Below, one piece after another: positions 9,960-21,478 of a DNA stretch of 64,000 nt. This DNA comes from Rhynchopus sp. YZ270_cl-10 (lineage: Eukaryota; Euglenozoa; Diplonemea; Diplonemida; Diplonemidae), in contig OZ037842.1 in NCBI GenBank assembly GCA_964035575.1, forward strand, positions 310,001 through 374,000. The letters are read 5' to 3'. Each line of letters begins with the position of its first letter. Position 1 is the first letter of the stretch. The notes under the pieces were generated by a model. That model worked only from the letters and a program-made list of their open reading frames with translations. It searched no databases and was not told the origin of the DNA. The translations under genes were made by a program, and so were the position numbers.

Positions 9960-12720
9960 GGTGTTTTGAACGTTCAAAAATACAATGCTAGCAAACGTTC
10001 AAATCGCAAAAGAAAAGAAAAACTAAAAAATCACATATTTTCCCCAACAGGAAGAACACTGAGACTGCAATCTGCGAGAGCAAAATAACCACATTTTTTT
10101 TTTTTTGTTTTGAGAGAAAAAAGCTACGACACACGCCTCTCCTGCGGGCCCCCTTCACAGTATAAAAAAGGTGGGAAAGTGAAAAGCAACCATAATCAGT
10201 CGAGATGCTGTGGATCAATTCCCCTTTATATCATTCGATCAAAACCCAGCTTATTCACGAGCTGTTTGACCTACGAAGGAAAACATGCCAAAAAACACAC
10301 ACACAGTGAAATTGAAAGGGTGCTAGTACCGCAATCGGCCAAAGGCTCTTCTCTGGTTATATCGACCCATAGGTGGGAGGGTGTGTCCGTTAAGTGTGGG
10401 TAGCTCCTAAGAATGGAACATTGCCCAGGTGTGTGTGAGGTGAAATTGGAGGGGGGGGAAATGGTATCATGCTCACCAAGATTTCAAAAAAACAAAAATG
10501 GTGAACTTGACAATTGTGGGAAGACCTCTAAAATAAAGGAATTTTTTTTTTGGCAAGATAACAACCTCCCATTCGCTAATAACCTACTGAAAGTGTTCCC
10601 TCATTCTCCCTTCTTGAAGTTGTTTGATGCGTTGACGCTTCCTCACATTTAAAGAGCCCAAGCTTCTCTCTCTCGCTTGGTCACCTTGAAACCTCAAGTC
10701 AAATCCGAAAGCCCAATACAAGTTAGAGTTGTATTTTGTTTTTCTTTCATTGAAATTCAATAAAACCTTCGATTATTTCCTGCCAATGCTTGGTTTTATA
10801 CAAATAAAAACAACGAAGAGTGCTACCACATCCCAAAGGTACAGTATAAGCTAAGGGAGAACACATTGCCAGGTTTTTAAAAATAAATACAGTCTCTCGG
10901 ATGGTCATCCCCGAAAGTTCTAATAATATCAAACACACAGTGCTCAGGGTGTAGGGGGGAACGTTTTGTTGCTTCACAATCATCTTTCCGAAGACGGGGT
11001 GTGTTTGCCATTCAAAGTCTCCCGAAGGGGGGATTGTAAGAAAAGTTTAAAAAAAGGGGACAAAGTGGAAAAAAGTTTTTGTTTTTTTGTCGTGTGCTTT
11101 GTCACTCGCTCCCGAAGAGGGGGGCTAATGAATTCCAAAGGTATAGATGCAGATCACTCAATCCAATGAATTTTTTTTATTATATTTTTGCTGTATCGAC
11201 AAACCACTGACATTGAGGACCAAGAGAACGGGTCAGGATACCTTTTTATTTTGGCAATATTGTTTGGTTGAGGGACTTCATTCCTGCATATACTATGACT
11301 CGTTTACTTTTTTGGAATCGCTTTTTGTTTTTGAGCCCACTATGTTTTTTCTTTTTTTTTTTTGTTCGTTTTTTTTTTTTGCCTGAAAACTTGAAAAAAT
11401 TCACGTGTAGCTACATAATATGTCAACTCCATGTTTTCTCCCTGTATCTTTCATGTTTCACATCCCACCCCACCCCCAACCCGTTTTTCTTTGCATAAAG
11501 TGTTCCTTTCTCAATAGGAACACATGAGAACGACTAATTTTTTCCCAAAAAAAGTATATTTTTTTTTTGAAAAGGAGGATCGACTATTAGAGAGTGATTC
11601 CTCCAATTTTTATTGCGAAATTTTTGTTGGTATAGTTTCTTGCGAGCGCTCGAAAAAATATAAAAAAATAAAATAAAGAAATTTCGTGAACGATGAACTG
11701 AATACACCTCACGATGTCTCTTTATTTACAAAGAGAATTTCAACATATGCATAAATTGATAGCATAGGAAAAAGAAAAAAAATGAACTCCCGCATTTTAC
11801 CTCCTCCCCCCCCCTTCCCCAATACACTTCACCTATTTCATCGCCATCACATAAAACACTGTTTTTCCGCTCTTCAAATCACACGAAAATGAACAACAAT
11901 AACACACCAAGGAAACACAAAAAAAAAAACAGCGGGAAATATTTGCTGTGCTGGTGAGTGGCATTTTACTTTATTTTATTTTTTTTTGTTCCTTCCGAAA
12001 CAGCCCCTTCAGAGAGGTAGCGTGGCACTGCTTCCAGGTTAGAGAGAGAAAAACAAAGAAAGAAACAAAAGAAAAGGTTGGTAAGGTGACCCAGCTTAGC
12101 CACCTTGATAACAATCGGTATCGCACCTGCATCAGCTTTGTGGGATTCCACAAAAAAGCTTTTCACAAGAATGACTCTAAGCCTCCTATATGTACGAAAA
12201 GATTCAAAAGATTGCTTGGGTCTGTGCACAAATCCCGAAGAACAAAATCGAAACAATATTTTTTTTTGAAGATTCTAAAACACCTCTACGAACCTCTGCA
12301 CTAAAATAAACAATCTTTCATTTTCCCTTTTTCAATCTCAAAAAAGGTACAACGGGAACGTCACTATAAAATTCGAAATACTTTTTCTCGCACCAGGCGA
12401 TAAAACATTTTTTTTTTTTTTTTGCACGAAAAACAAAGGTAGGAAAGGAAGAAAAAAACCTCTGGCTATTGTACATCTCGATATCTGAAAAATACCAAAA
12501 GAAAAAGAAAAAAAGAAAAATCGTTCCCAACACGCACAACCCTTTTTTTCCCCACGACAAACGCACAAAACAGCCCCTGAGAGAGACGCGGTTGGGTAAT
12601 GGCCAGCTAAAACAAAGCAGAGTAAATCACCTAAGCGCCACAGGAAGCCGAACCCCTCAAAAATATTTTGTGACTTTGGGGAGTGCCACATGCCACATGC
12701 CAGATCACGTCGCTTCCGCT
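9960..12720. other. intergenic stretch without credible genes
   Basis: All reading frames here are short, rich in Phe/Lys from T and A runs, and match no family. The stretch holds an R9 repeat at about 10597-10650 (GTTGTTTGATGCGTTGACGC, repeated at about 15221-15275) and a weak HpA at 12083-12106. It also has a Y-rich run at 11330-11395. Confidence 0.7.
12083..12106 (+). repeat. HpA hairpin, short copy
   Basis: AAGGTGACCCAGC pairs with GCTTAGCCACCTT around a very short loop. The outer AAGGTG/CACCTT pairing is perfect. Confidence 0.45.
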
Positions 12721-12726
12721 TCCGCA

Positions 12727-14236
12727 TCAGCACGCACAACCTTTCTTCTGGGAAGACCCACCCTCTCCCATGACAAGCGGCGTGAAGCTCTCATCTTCGT
12801 CGTCTCCTCCACGGTCCTGCTTTTCCTTTTCAAGCTGCTTTTTTCTCATAATCACTGTCCGTGCGACCTGTGTGTGTAGGTTATTGTTTTTTGTACAATG
12901 CTCACCGATCAAAGAGGGCTTTGTGATGTCACACAAGGCTACTGCTCCATGCATGGTATATAATCTGATGGAGTCTAAAAAACCATGTGAAATCACAGTG
13001 AAGTTGTCCTGGCGACAGGGTTTATCTCCCTCTATGTTAGCGGTCCTTAGACGTTTTAAAAATATGTTTACCGGTCTGCTTTTCGAAGGCCACGTTATGC
13101 TATCATTTCCCCCTCCGCAAATGAAACCCAAAAACTCAGGAAAGTCAAATCCAAGTTCAAATTGAAAAAATACAACGGCGTCCAAGGGAAACCCCCACGT
13201 GCGTGTTGAACAACACGCTTGGTACTCGTTGCATGGATCAAGAGGTTCGATGCGCAGCTCACCCTCGCCCGTGATGACCTGGGCGAGAAGACGAGGACGG
13301 AGAGAGACGAAACCCCCCCGCCCGAAGCAGGGTATGTAGTGGTGGTGCACACCGAGCGGGGGGTAGAAGAGGACGCGAGCAACGGGAATACAGTGTACAG
13401 CACACCAGAAGTCGAACACTTCGAGTGCATACTTCTCCTCATGAGGTTGACTTGCACTCATCTGTCTTTCTTTCCCACCCAACAGTGGGCCATGTTAAAG
13501 AAGATGCGACCCTGAGGACAGACACGCGGTTTAGATGGAAGCCACGTTCGAAGCCAGAAACACTCAGAGAACCAACCCACCGTCTTTGGTACCAAAACTT
13601 AATTTAAATCATCATAAAAATGTGCCATAGAAACTAAGTCATTTTATCATATTATTGCCGACAACAATCAAACGATTTCACACCCCCTTTTACTTTTTGA
13701 AGCCTCAAAATGAAGAGCAATACCTTAAGAAACGCCTCTTCGATGAAGTCGCCTGTTGCTGCAGATGTTTCGAAGTGCATGAGACCCTGCTGCTGTGCGT
13801 ATTGCGAGGCTTCAACGTGTGTCACTTGACGGCGGTCTGACCCTCCCAGGTCCGACTTGTTTCCAATCATCATAACCACGACGTCCTCCCCTGCAAGGTT
13901 CTTCGCATCGTGCAACCATTGGTCAGCCGCCTCGTATGAATCACGGTTCGTGATGTCGTACACAAGAAGGCACCCCGTCGCCCCTTTATAGTATGACCGC
14001 GTCACACTCCGGTAGCGCTCCTGCCCTGCAGTGTCCCAGATCTGCAGCTTCACACGCTTCCCCAACAGCTCAATAACCTTCGCGCCAAACTCCACGCCAA
14101 TGGTAGGTGTCTGGTCATCTGTGCCAGTAAACTTCCCCTCTATGAAGCGGTGCAGGATGCAGCTCTTCCCTGTCCCGCAGTTTCCAATCACAATGAACTT
14201 CAGCAGCTCGTCGTACCTTTCTCCCAATGAGTCCAT
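12727..14236 (-). CDS. RAB4: Rab4-like small GTPase (two exons)
   Basis: Rab GTPase acting on early and recycling endosomes. Exon 1 is 14236-13724 (171 codons, ATG at 14236) and exon 2 is 12867-12727. The intron starts GTATTG and ends CACACACAG, in phase 0. The joined protein is 217 residues, the usual Rab length. Exon 1 carries the P-loop GNCGTGKS (18-25, very close to the Rab4 GNAGTGKS), switch [10 protein letters not shown], switch [19 protein letters not shown] with the catalytic Gln72, the NKSD guanine motif (126-129) and ETSA (156-159). Exon 2 supplies the variable tail and the C-terminal CAC, the double-cysteine geranylgeranylation signal. Read without splicing, exon 1 would lack any prenylation motif, which supports the intron. 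Best match by eye is Rab4; Rab14 is the main alternative. Confidence 0.93.
12868..13723 (-). other. Rab4 intron, 856 nt, with a long open frame continuous with exon 2
   Basis: Bounded by GTATTG and ACACAG. The reading frame of exon 2 stays open upstream into the intron for about 200 codons, with an ATG near 13461. The predicted peptide is not recognised. It could be a retained-intron isoform, a nested frame or chance in a GC-richer stretch. Confidence 0.7.
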
Positions 14237-14259
14237 TTTGTCGGTTTTTTGGGCTTTGC

Positions 14260-14512
14260 TGGAGATGAAATAGGGCAGGAAGAGGAGAGGGAGGAGGAGG
14301 AATGTAAAAAGATGCTGCTTAGCAACTTCGGCCAAATTTTTTTTTCTAGGGATGGAGAGATAGGGGGAGAAGGGAGTGGACTATATTTAAAAATTTAACA
14401 CTAAAAAAAAAGAGGAAAGGAGAAGAAGTTTCGGGGCGAACCCCCATCACGGATCCAAAAAGGGGGAGGCTTTATAAGATGAACCTAAGCCTCTCGTGCT
14501 TAGTCAGCTTGA
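14260..14512 (-). promoter_or_regulatory. leader region of the Rab4 gene
   Basis: In the gene's direction this holds pyrimidine tracts ending TTTTTTTTTAG and TTCATCTCCAG. The latter lies 24 bases before the ATG and could be a trans-splice acceptor. Further upstream is a GGGG-TTCG-CCCC hairpin, then the HpA hairpin at 14476-14511. Confidence 0.35.
14476..14511 (+). repeat. HpA hairpin, near-consensus copy
   Basis: TTTATAAGATGAACCTAAGC, loop CTCTCGT, GCTTAGTCAGCTT, then an A-run. The inner six base pairs are perfect. It lies 240 bases upstream of the Rab4 ATG. Confidence 0.75.
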
Positions 14513-14580
14513 AAAAAAAAAACATATAAAGCCGGGTGTGTTGGTCTATAGCACGACTCCAGAAAGAAACGTTGAAAAAG

Positions 14581-14613
14581 ACGAATGTGTCTCTCGTCCA
14601 CACATCGTACAGC
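14581..14613 (+). repeat. HpB hairpin copy
   Basis: ACGAATGTGT, loop CTCTCGT, CCACACATCGT. The stem starts ACG/CGT instead of GATG/CATC, and both sides changed together. Confidence 0.6.
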
Positions 14614-14739
14614 ATCAACGTCTTTTTCATTAGATGAACGGCCTCATAATGGGACACATACATCTTGATAGAAAAGTCTTGCTTTTTTTGCACAGCGGAC
14701 TAATCAAGGGTCATTTGGACCACTAGCGGTGCTATTTGT

Positions 14740-14835
14740 CCAAATACCTAGTATTTTACGACTGGTGTTACACCAGCGTAACACGACTAGTTTAGCACTC
14801 GTCGTGTTACGACTAGTTGTTACGACTAGTAGTCC
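14740..14835. repeat. palindromic cluster of CGACTAGT motifs
   Basis: ACGACTAGT or its inverse occurs four times around GTGTTACACCAGCGTAACAC, making overlapping inverted repeats. The outer AAGGGTCAT/AGTCCCCTT may be degraded element ends. Confidence 0.45.
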
Positions 14836-14918
14836 CCTTGAGTAGGCCGCTGTGTGGGGGGAGGCAGGGGGGGGCGGAGGGGGAGACTTAAACGCTAAAA
14901 TAAGAAAGACAAGCTTCT

Positions 14919-14950
14919 GAGATGAACCTAAGCCTCCCGTGCTGTCATCT
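14919..14950 (+). repeat. HpA hairpin copy with shortened right arm
   Basis: GAGATGAACCTAAGCCTCCCG then TGCTGTCATCT; the inner stem is lost on the right but GATGA/TCATC pairs. Confidence 0.45.
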
Positions 14951-15027
14951 GAAAAGGAATAAGCCTGGAAAAAAGTATATTACAGGTACAAGACAAAAGG
15001 GGTGAACTCCTATCCCCTTCTAAAAGA

Positions 15028-15076
15028 AGTTGAAAGTGCAAACGCCTCACCGTACACTGGCGGACGCGGGCACTGG
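15028..15076 (+). repeat. R3 hairpin repeat
   Basis: AAGTTGAAAGTGCAAACGCCTC pairs through GTGC and CGCC with GGCGGACGCGGGCAC around a roughly 10-base loop. The right border is CTGAAAAAAA. Confidence 0.55.
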
Positions 15077-15370
15077 ACTGAAAAAAATAGGTAAGCCATA
15101 CACACAGCTCTTCCTGCTTTCCATGAAAATTGAGAACAGCGCGTTTCTTATGGCTGTAAGGAGTAAAACACAGGCTGAAATGGTGTGTAGTAGAAAATAA
15201 AACCCAAAAGTGTCACGTGTCGTTCCCTCATCCCCTTTCTTGTAGTTGTTTGATGCGTCGACGCTTCTACATACTATCTCACACCTGTTGGGTGTTGCGG
15301 AGCACGGTTTTGGGTGAGTTGACCGACGTGACACTTTCCGCACAAAGTAGTGTGCGTAAACAAAAATAAT

Positions 15371-15535
15371 GAATTTTTGCCTCTCTTTTTAAAGAGGGCA
15401 GTGTGGAAAAAATAGTTACTCTGATAAAAGGACAACAAGGTTTTTTCGTTGATTGCTCAATTACCCTGTTGGAGGGGGGGATGATTGGCGAGCGTATCGG
15501 AGCAAACTATATCTCCTTTAAAGCTACGCTTGTCG
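15371..15535 (+). repeat. R4 repeat, complete copy
   Basis: Begins TTTTTGCCTCTCTTTTTAAA, contains GCTCAATTACCCTGTTGGAG and ends CTCCTTTAAAGCTACGCTT. Related copies are at 18966-19044 (right half only) and 45617-45996 (interrupted). Confidence 0.7.
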
Positions 15536-15763
15536 GTTTCAAAAAAAAAAAAAAAAAGTTCTTCGATAATCTGAGAGGGGGTTTTTCCTCTGCAAAAAAA
15601 GGCAGCGGATTGTTTTTCCCTTCTCCCTTCATTATCACGTCATGTAATGGGGTAAAGGGTTAGGGGGTATTGGAACCGAACGGTTCTTGCTACACGATTG
15701 ATTCTTGTAATTTATTTGTGTGGTGTAGGTTGTTTCCTCGATTGGCATTATTATTTTTTTGAC

Positions 15764-15826
15764 AAATTGTTGGAGTAGTGTAGTTGCTTTGGTTGTGTTG
15801 CCACAGTTTGTGCAATCTCCACTGTT
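15764..15826 (+). repeat. R6 repeat
   Basis: GTTGGAGTAGTGTAGTTGC, then GTTGTGTTGCCACAGTTTG and TGCAATCTCCACTG. Copies are at 34427-34487 (same strand) and 61081-61137 (inverted). Confidence 0.75.
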
Positions 15827-16927
15827 CATTTTTTTTCGTGCTCATTTTATCAGACAAGACGTTTTGTTTGAGAGATTCTTTTTTGGAAAGAGTGTGATCG
15901 CCTTTTAATGCGAACCGTCTTTCTCTCTCTTTGAAAAAAAAATTACGATTCATGCAAAACAAAATAAAGAAAGTTTAATAAGAGGGACAGTATAGTTCTA
16001 TCTAATCCGAAAAAATTATCTGATGAATTTGGAATACACGCTTTTTTTTCAACTCTCCTTTAAAAAGCGGCCCCCCAAAAAAAGAGAAAAAAAAAAAACT
16101 CCCCTCTGAAGTACGGTGATTTTCGGAGTTGCTGATACATCCGCATGCTGGTCCTCGAACACCTTCACTTTCAGAGGGGATAGATAAAAAGATCGGTTCG
16201 TCATTTCGCGACGTCTGCAAGAAAGGGGAAACATACACAGTTAGAGTTGCATTTTTTTCCCAAAAAAAAAGTCCGTACTTTCTTGAAAAAGGAAAAAGAA
16301 AGCCTCTCCCGCAATTTTTTTTTTTTTTTTGGAAAACAAAAGAAACGCTAAGTGTTCTGTCTTTCCTCTCTTTGCTGTCACGGGAAAAAAAAAATTGGTT
16401 GTCGTTCGTTTATTGATCATAGGGAGGTATATGGAAAGATCTTTGCTTTTGGGAAAATACTTAAAAATAAAGTGCAGAAATATGTCAATACACTAAGACA
16501 CACTCTAGATGAGGATGCAAAGTGACAGGCATTACTCTACCAAAGCGAACGAAAACAAAACCAACAAATTAATATGTTCATAAAAAAAAATGCATTTTTT
16601 AAAAAACAGAGGTTTTTTTTTTTTTCACCTCAAAACGATTCATAAAACAAAATCAGAGGAATAATTCACAAGGAATTTTTTTTTGTTGTGGGTTGTTTTT
16701 TCATAAAAAATAATCATATTCGAAAGCCTATAGAGATTTTTACCCCCGTGGAATCACTGGGGAGGCGCGTTTTACGGAAAGGACCGGATAAAGTGACACA
16801 ATAAGCGGATGAGTGATAGATAAAACGAGAGGAGTGCTTGGAGCTGGGTAGGGACGGAGCTTCTTAAAGAGAAAAAAAAAGTTGGTGACAACCGAAGCAT
16901 TCTCATTGGCCACCTTTTTGTCACATC

Positions 16928-17560
16928 CAGGGTGTTTCCTAATTTCGGAAAATTTCCGGAAAATTTCGACATCCGGAAGCAAATTTTTTCCCTGAAGAAA
17001 CGGTAGGTTTTCAGGCCCAAAACACACCGCGAATGGCATTTCCGGAATCCGTCCGCGCTGTGGTGGGGTCAATTTGCCGAAATGGCCAAGTTCTTGGTGT
17101 TGGTCAAAATGAGTGTAAGGAAAAGGGGACCAGGTAAATCCCACAACCCAGATTTTCTCTCCCTGATCCTGAAAACATGAAAATGCCCGAAAACATCGGC
17201 ATTTGCATTTCCGGAATCCGTCCGTTCTGTGGTGGGGTCAATTTGACGAAATGGACAAGTCCTTGGTTTTAGTCAAAACCCGTCAGTGTAAGGTAAAGGG
17301 GGCCAAGTGTTTGCCTGTAGAAACTGGTAGGAACAGGCAGCGCCGCAGGCGCACGGTACCCAACATCGGTGAAAATAAAAATTCCCGAAAACTGCTTTAT
17401 TTGAATGATTGGAGCGATCCAGAACAGCGAACATACTTCTTTCGGGAAAATACCAAAACATAAGCACTTTAAATACGTCCCTAATTTTTTCCCGCAAATT
17501 TTTTCCCTGGCCAATTTTTTCCAAATCCCCGGAAGCGGAAGCAAATTAGGAAACACCCTG
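16928..17560. mobile_element. non-autonomous hAT-like element with perfect 8-bp target duplication
   Basis: The inverted ends CAGGGTGTTTCCTAATTT (18 bases, perfect) lie at 16928 and 17560. The 8-base sequence GTCACATC directly flanks both ends (16920-16927 and 17561-17568). CAGGG ends with an 8-bp duplication are diagnostic of hAT. The 633-bp interior has a direct repeat (about 17034-17130 and 17204-17309) and a partial R5 at 17335. It has no transposase frame. Confidence 0.9.
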
Positions 17561-17566
17561 GTCACA

Positions 17567-17600
<34 letters not shown>

Positions 17601-17990
17601 ATAAAAGAAAGGTTGTGTAAGATGTCCCGAAGACCATCTCTTAACCTCAAAACGCAAAAAAACGTCGTTTGGCGGCGTACATTTTTTGATGAAGAATTGT
17701 TGGAATAGTGTAGTTGCCACCAAGATGCCAGATGCATTGTCAATTTTTTTTTTTTTTGGAGGTGATATGTACAAGAGCTATCAGTGCTGGGTCTCAGACG
17801 ACTTTTTTTTTTTTGAGAGTTTTGCAGCACGGACGGACGACGGCTCCCATTAATTCACCTCTCTGTGCACACAGTACAGTACATCACGAAAGTCCTGCCC
17901 TTACAAAAGGGCGAATCGGAAGTCGATGGCGGTGCTTTTGTTAGGCGGGACTTTTGGGACTTACTGTTATGTGAAAACTTGTTTCATATA

Positions 17991-18090
17991 CAGTTGGACA
18001 AGTAATATTGGCGACCAAAAAGTCGCCAATTGCAAGAAAACCCCCAAATTCCGCCAATGTTATTTGGTCGCCAAGTTTCTTGTCCAACTG
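17991..18090. mobile_element. 100-bp MITE flanked by TA (Tc1/mariner type)
   Basis: The inverted ends CAGTTGGACAAG are perfect over 12 bases, with TA outside each end (17989-17990 and 18091-18092). The CAGT start and TA duplication match Tc1/mariner. A second inverted pair, TTGGCGACCAAA, lies inside, so the whole element folds into one hairpin. Confidence 0.85.
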
Positions 18091-18293
18091 TAATTGTTTC
18101 ATGAAACCTGAAAGAGCACGATACAAATCTTGCTTCATCAAAATTCACAGAAAAATACATAACACACGCAGCTCCAAAAAAAGCGGGCTGTGCTAGGATG
18201 GGTTTTTGACATACTGGGATGTGGAAGGGGAGGGAATAGTCATGCGAAACCCGCAAAATAAATAAACAAAATGCGGATGGATCACACTTGAAA

Positions 18294-18322
18294 AGATGAA
18301 TGCACTCTCGTGCACACATCTG
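18294..18322 (+). repeat. HpB hairpin, near-consensus copy
   Basis: AGATGAATGCAC, loop TCTC, GTGCACACATCT, then an A-run. The outer five and inner five base pairs are perfect. Confidence 0.75.
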
Positions 18323-18796
18323 AAAAAAAAATACTAAACTGGTGTTCTTTGGGGAATGGATGGGAAAAGGGGAACGACACTTTCAAGTGCCTTTCTCCAA
18401 AAATCAAAAAATGAAGCTGATAGGACCAACGACCTCTGGGGCGAGGCACTGACTGTAGAGGGGAGATGCTGATGCTTTCCTCAAATGGGAAGACGTGCGC
18501 AAAAAATAAGTCAAGACAATAAAACTCTACCTTATTCGGCAGGTTTACTCAAAAACAAAAACAAAAAAAATGCATCCCTCAGGCACCACTCTCTTCCATA
18601 AAAAAATCCATTTTCGGTTACCCTTGAGACAAAGAAGGGAAAGGTGAAAAGATGAGTGAGCCTCAAAAGGGAAACAACAGGGAATGCGTTTTTCCAAAAG
18701 TACAGAATAATAAATAAGTGGAAGCTGCCTCTCTGGACACATGGTGTCGGATCTGTCCCGTGGGTTACTACGGAGGGCACTTCATGGAGTATAAAA

Positions 18797-18887
18797 AGTT
18801 GACTTAAAATACAAAGCCCTCGACAGTATACCTTGGTACATGAACGGTGTACCGGGGGGGTGGACACCCAACCATGCAATCTTACAG
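18797..18887 (+). repeat. R2 structured repeat, 3'-truncated copy
   Basis: AGTTGACTTAAAATACAAAG through GGGTGGACACCCAACCATGC, lacking the ATCCATTTCGTGG tail. Confidence 0.75.
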
Positions 18888-18965
18888 AAGAAAAAGAAAA
18901 AGAGAAATTCTGCGAAAATAGTACCTCTGATACGTAAAAGAGAAAAAAAGATGGGTTTTTTTTGT

Positions 18966-19044
18966 TGCTCAATTACCCTGTTGGAGGGGGGGATGATTGG
19001 CGACCGTATCGGAGGGAACTATTTCTCCTTTAAAGCTACGCTTT
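18966..19044 (+). repeat. R4 repeat, right half
   Basis: GCTCAATTACCCTGTTGGAG to CTCCTTTAAAGCTACGCTTT. Nearly identical to 15453-15534 but without its left half. Confidence 0.75.
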
Positions 19045-19785
19045 AGGTAGAATCAGAATATGTAAAAGCAACAGAGTCCATCTCCTCGGCCGACAAAAAA
19101 GAAAAGACCGCGAATGGGGGAAAAAGGGGGAAGCTGTGTTGCACCATAAGTATTGTGCGTTCGCAGCAAAATATGAAAAAAAATAAACAAAATAATTCAA
19201 AGAAAAGGATGCACAATCTAAATACCACACACACACACAAAAACGGTCCCTTTACGCATTGGTAAGGCTGCTGTTGTGAATAGTTTTTTTTCCCTTTTGC
19301 GGTATTGTTGTTTGCAATTGTAGCCCCTTTTTCGTATGGACAAAAACAGTCGTATTTCAAAAAAAGCATGGTTTTTGTAAAGAAAACAATACATTTAGCC
19401 ATCAAAAAGGAAAACAGAACGTGAATCAAAAGAATGGTTTTTTTTTTTTTTGTCATTTCAGTGTAGACAACATACTTGTTTCGCACAAAGAAAACAAAGC
19501 AACCAGAACAATGCCCTAGTTACAAAAAACAAAAACTGAAAGAAACGGCCAACTGGCCACACAGGAAGAAAAAAAGACTCCCAAGCATGGACAATATGAT
19601 AAACAGAAAAAGGGGAAAAACAGCATTTTTTTTTGAAGGGGAAAGTGAAAAACTGGGTGATGTGTTTGCCGTACTGCAACACAAAAAAAAAGGGGGTGTT
19701 CTTCAAATAAAAATCAGGTTGGTAGTGAAAACGCTGGAAGAAGACCTTTATAAAGTGTACTTGGGGGGGGAAAGAAAATTTTGAA

Positions 19786-19820
19786 AGATGAATGTGCACC
19801 CCCCCGTACACACGCATCTG
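19786..19820 (+). repeat. HpB hairpin copy
   Basis: GATGAATGTGCACCCCCCCG then TACACACGCATCTG. The GATG/CATC and TGTG/CACA pairs are kept with a C-rich loop. Confidence 0.5.
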
Positions 19821-19979
19821 AAAAGAAATAGGGGTATCTTCTCACAATAACGCGCAAAGGGGAGAAAAATGTGGCTGTCAGACAAAAAAAAAAAAAAACT
19901 GGTTGATGAGGTTGCTTGAGTCACATTCTCCTCCAGTTATGTGCATGACGCTTTGACGAATCGCACAACAAGAACAAGT

Positions 19980-20084
19980 GAAGTTGACTTGAAATACAAA
20001 TCCCTCTCGTGACAATGTACCTTGGTGCATGACCGGCTGTACCGGGGGTGGACACCCAACCATCCATTTTATGGTTTACATCTG
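19980..20084 (+). repeat. R2 structured repeat
   Basis: AAGTTGACTTGAAATACAAA, CCCTCTCGTGACA, TGTACCTTGGTGCA, GGGGGTGGACACCCAACCAT and TGGTTTACATCTG in order. A 10-base block near the right end is missing. Confidence 0.8.
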
Positions 20085-20277
20085 TGAAGTCTCGAGAGGA
20101 TTGATTTTTCTCTTTTTTTTCTTCCACCTCGCCTCTCGTTCCGCTACTACATTGTCCCTTTTGTAAACATTGCTAACTCTGCGGACACGCGTTGATAACC
20201 ACAGCACGCTATTTTGAAAACATTAATAAATATCAAAAGGGAAGAAAACACAACAGAAAAAATAAAAGAAGAAAATT

Positions 20278-20306
20278 GATGAATATGCTTCACGTGCGTA
20301 CATCTT
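20278..20306 (+). repeat. HpB hairpin copy
   Basis: GATGAATATGCTTCACGTGC then GTACATCTT. The stem is GATG/CATC with ATGC/GCGT wobble. Confidence 0.45.
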
Positions 20307-20527
20307 CAAAAAAAAATGTGTTAAAACAGTTCTCACTTTGGTGTTCTTTTGTAAAAACGTTTTTTTCTTGGGGGAGCAAAAAAAAATAAAAAGATCGGGA
20401 AAAGGATTGCCCATACAAAACGTGCACAAATGCTTCCCTTGCCCCTTTTTTAGTGTTTTCTTCTTTATCGCAATGTTGAAACATGGTTGTGGGGTTTTGG
20501 AGAGAAAAAAAATAAGAGAAAAGTGGG

Positions 20528-20560
20528 TAAGATGAACCTGTCTGTACTCAGACATTTTTG
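20528..20560 (+). repeat. HpA/HpB-like hairpin with different stem
   Basis: AGATGAACCTGTCTG, short loop TACT, CAGACATTTT. The inner stem sequence is unlike other copies but fully paired (GTCTG/CAGAC). Confidence 0.45.
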
Positions 20561-20726
20561 AAAGGCAAAGTACATCCACAGATGGAACATTTTTTAGTTT
20601 TATTTTTAGAATTTCTCTTTTCTTTTGAAAACTTGGTTGTATTAGTGTTGCCAAGGCCATCCTCCACTAAAAAAAATTTCATTATTTACCCTCCATTCCA
20701 TTGTGGGAAAACAAAGAAAAGTTTTT

Positions 20727-20760
20727 TAAGATGATCCTAAGCCTCTTGCTTAGTCACCTT
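20727..20760 (+). repeat. HpA hairpin copy
   Basis: TTAAGATGATCCTAAGC, loop CTCTT, GCTTAGTCACCTT. Inner stem perfect, loop shortened by two. Confidence 0.65.
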
Positions 20761-21478
20761 GATCACAGTCGTGATCAACAAACAAAACACACGCAAAAGA
20801 CAATACAAAACCCATTTACAATCAAAGTACAAACTAAACTAGAAAAAAAAAGGGGGAAATTTTCAGTCAGAGGGGATAAAACCAAGCCAGACACATTCTC
20901 AATAAAAAGCAGTGCGGCTTTTTTCTCTCCCTCCTTTCTCTCCCCCCTTTTTTTCCCCCTGCCATTTTTTTTTGTAAACGTTTGCTCCTTTGTTTTAGGG
21001 TTTATGTGTGATAGATGGTTTTTCTTTTTCTTTTTCTTTTAAAGTTGCATTTTATGTGCGAAGCGTTCAGTCAATCGTTTCTAAAGGGGAAATAGAAACT
21101 AGTTGCTTTGAAGAAAAAACGTAACGAAACGTAGGGAAGAAAAAAGGAAGTTTTTTTTTTTTCTTGGTAAAAATGAGACGAGTTCTCCCTAGCATCCTAT
21201 TTATAGCATGATGGCAGGGGTTTGACATACGTCTGTAGAGGGGGTAGGTTGTTGTGATTATTTTTAAAATTTTTGCTTTCACCCAAACACAGACCAGGGA
21301 AGCGTGCAAAGCCATTCCACAAAGGGATACCGCCTCCAAATGGTATGTACGTTTGTGAAAGTGGCGTTCAATGAAAGAAGGGGAGAAAAGCAAAAAACCA
21401 TTTTTGTCGAAAAAAAAATGGTTGGTATGTTGTGTATGAAATGTTAGAAGGAAAAAAAAAAGAGAAAAAAAAACTTTT

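Noticed and set aside
13652-14335. Rab protein ending FDCCRQ within exon 1 read-through
   Set aside because: The tail after the GTATTG donor has no proper prenylation motif, whereas the spliced exon 2 ends in CAC.
14476-14511. HpA hairpin as a tRNA anticodon arm (seven-base loop with T at position 33)
   Set aside because: No acceptor stem, T-arm or pol III B box could be found around any copy.
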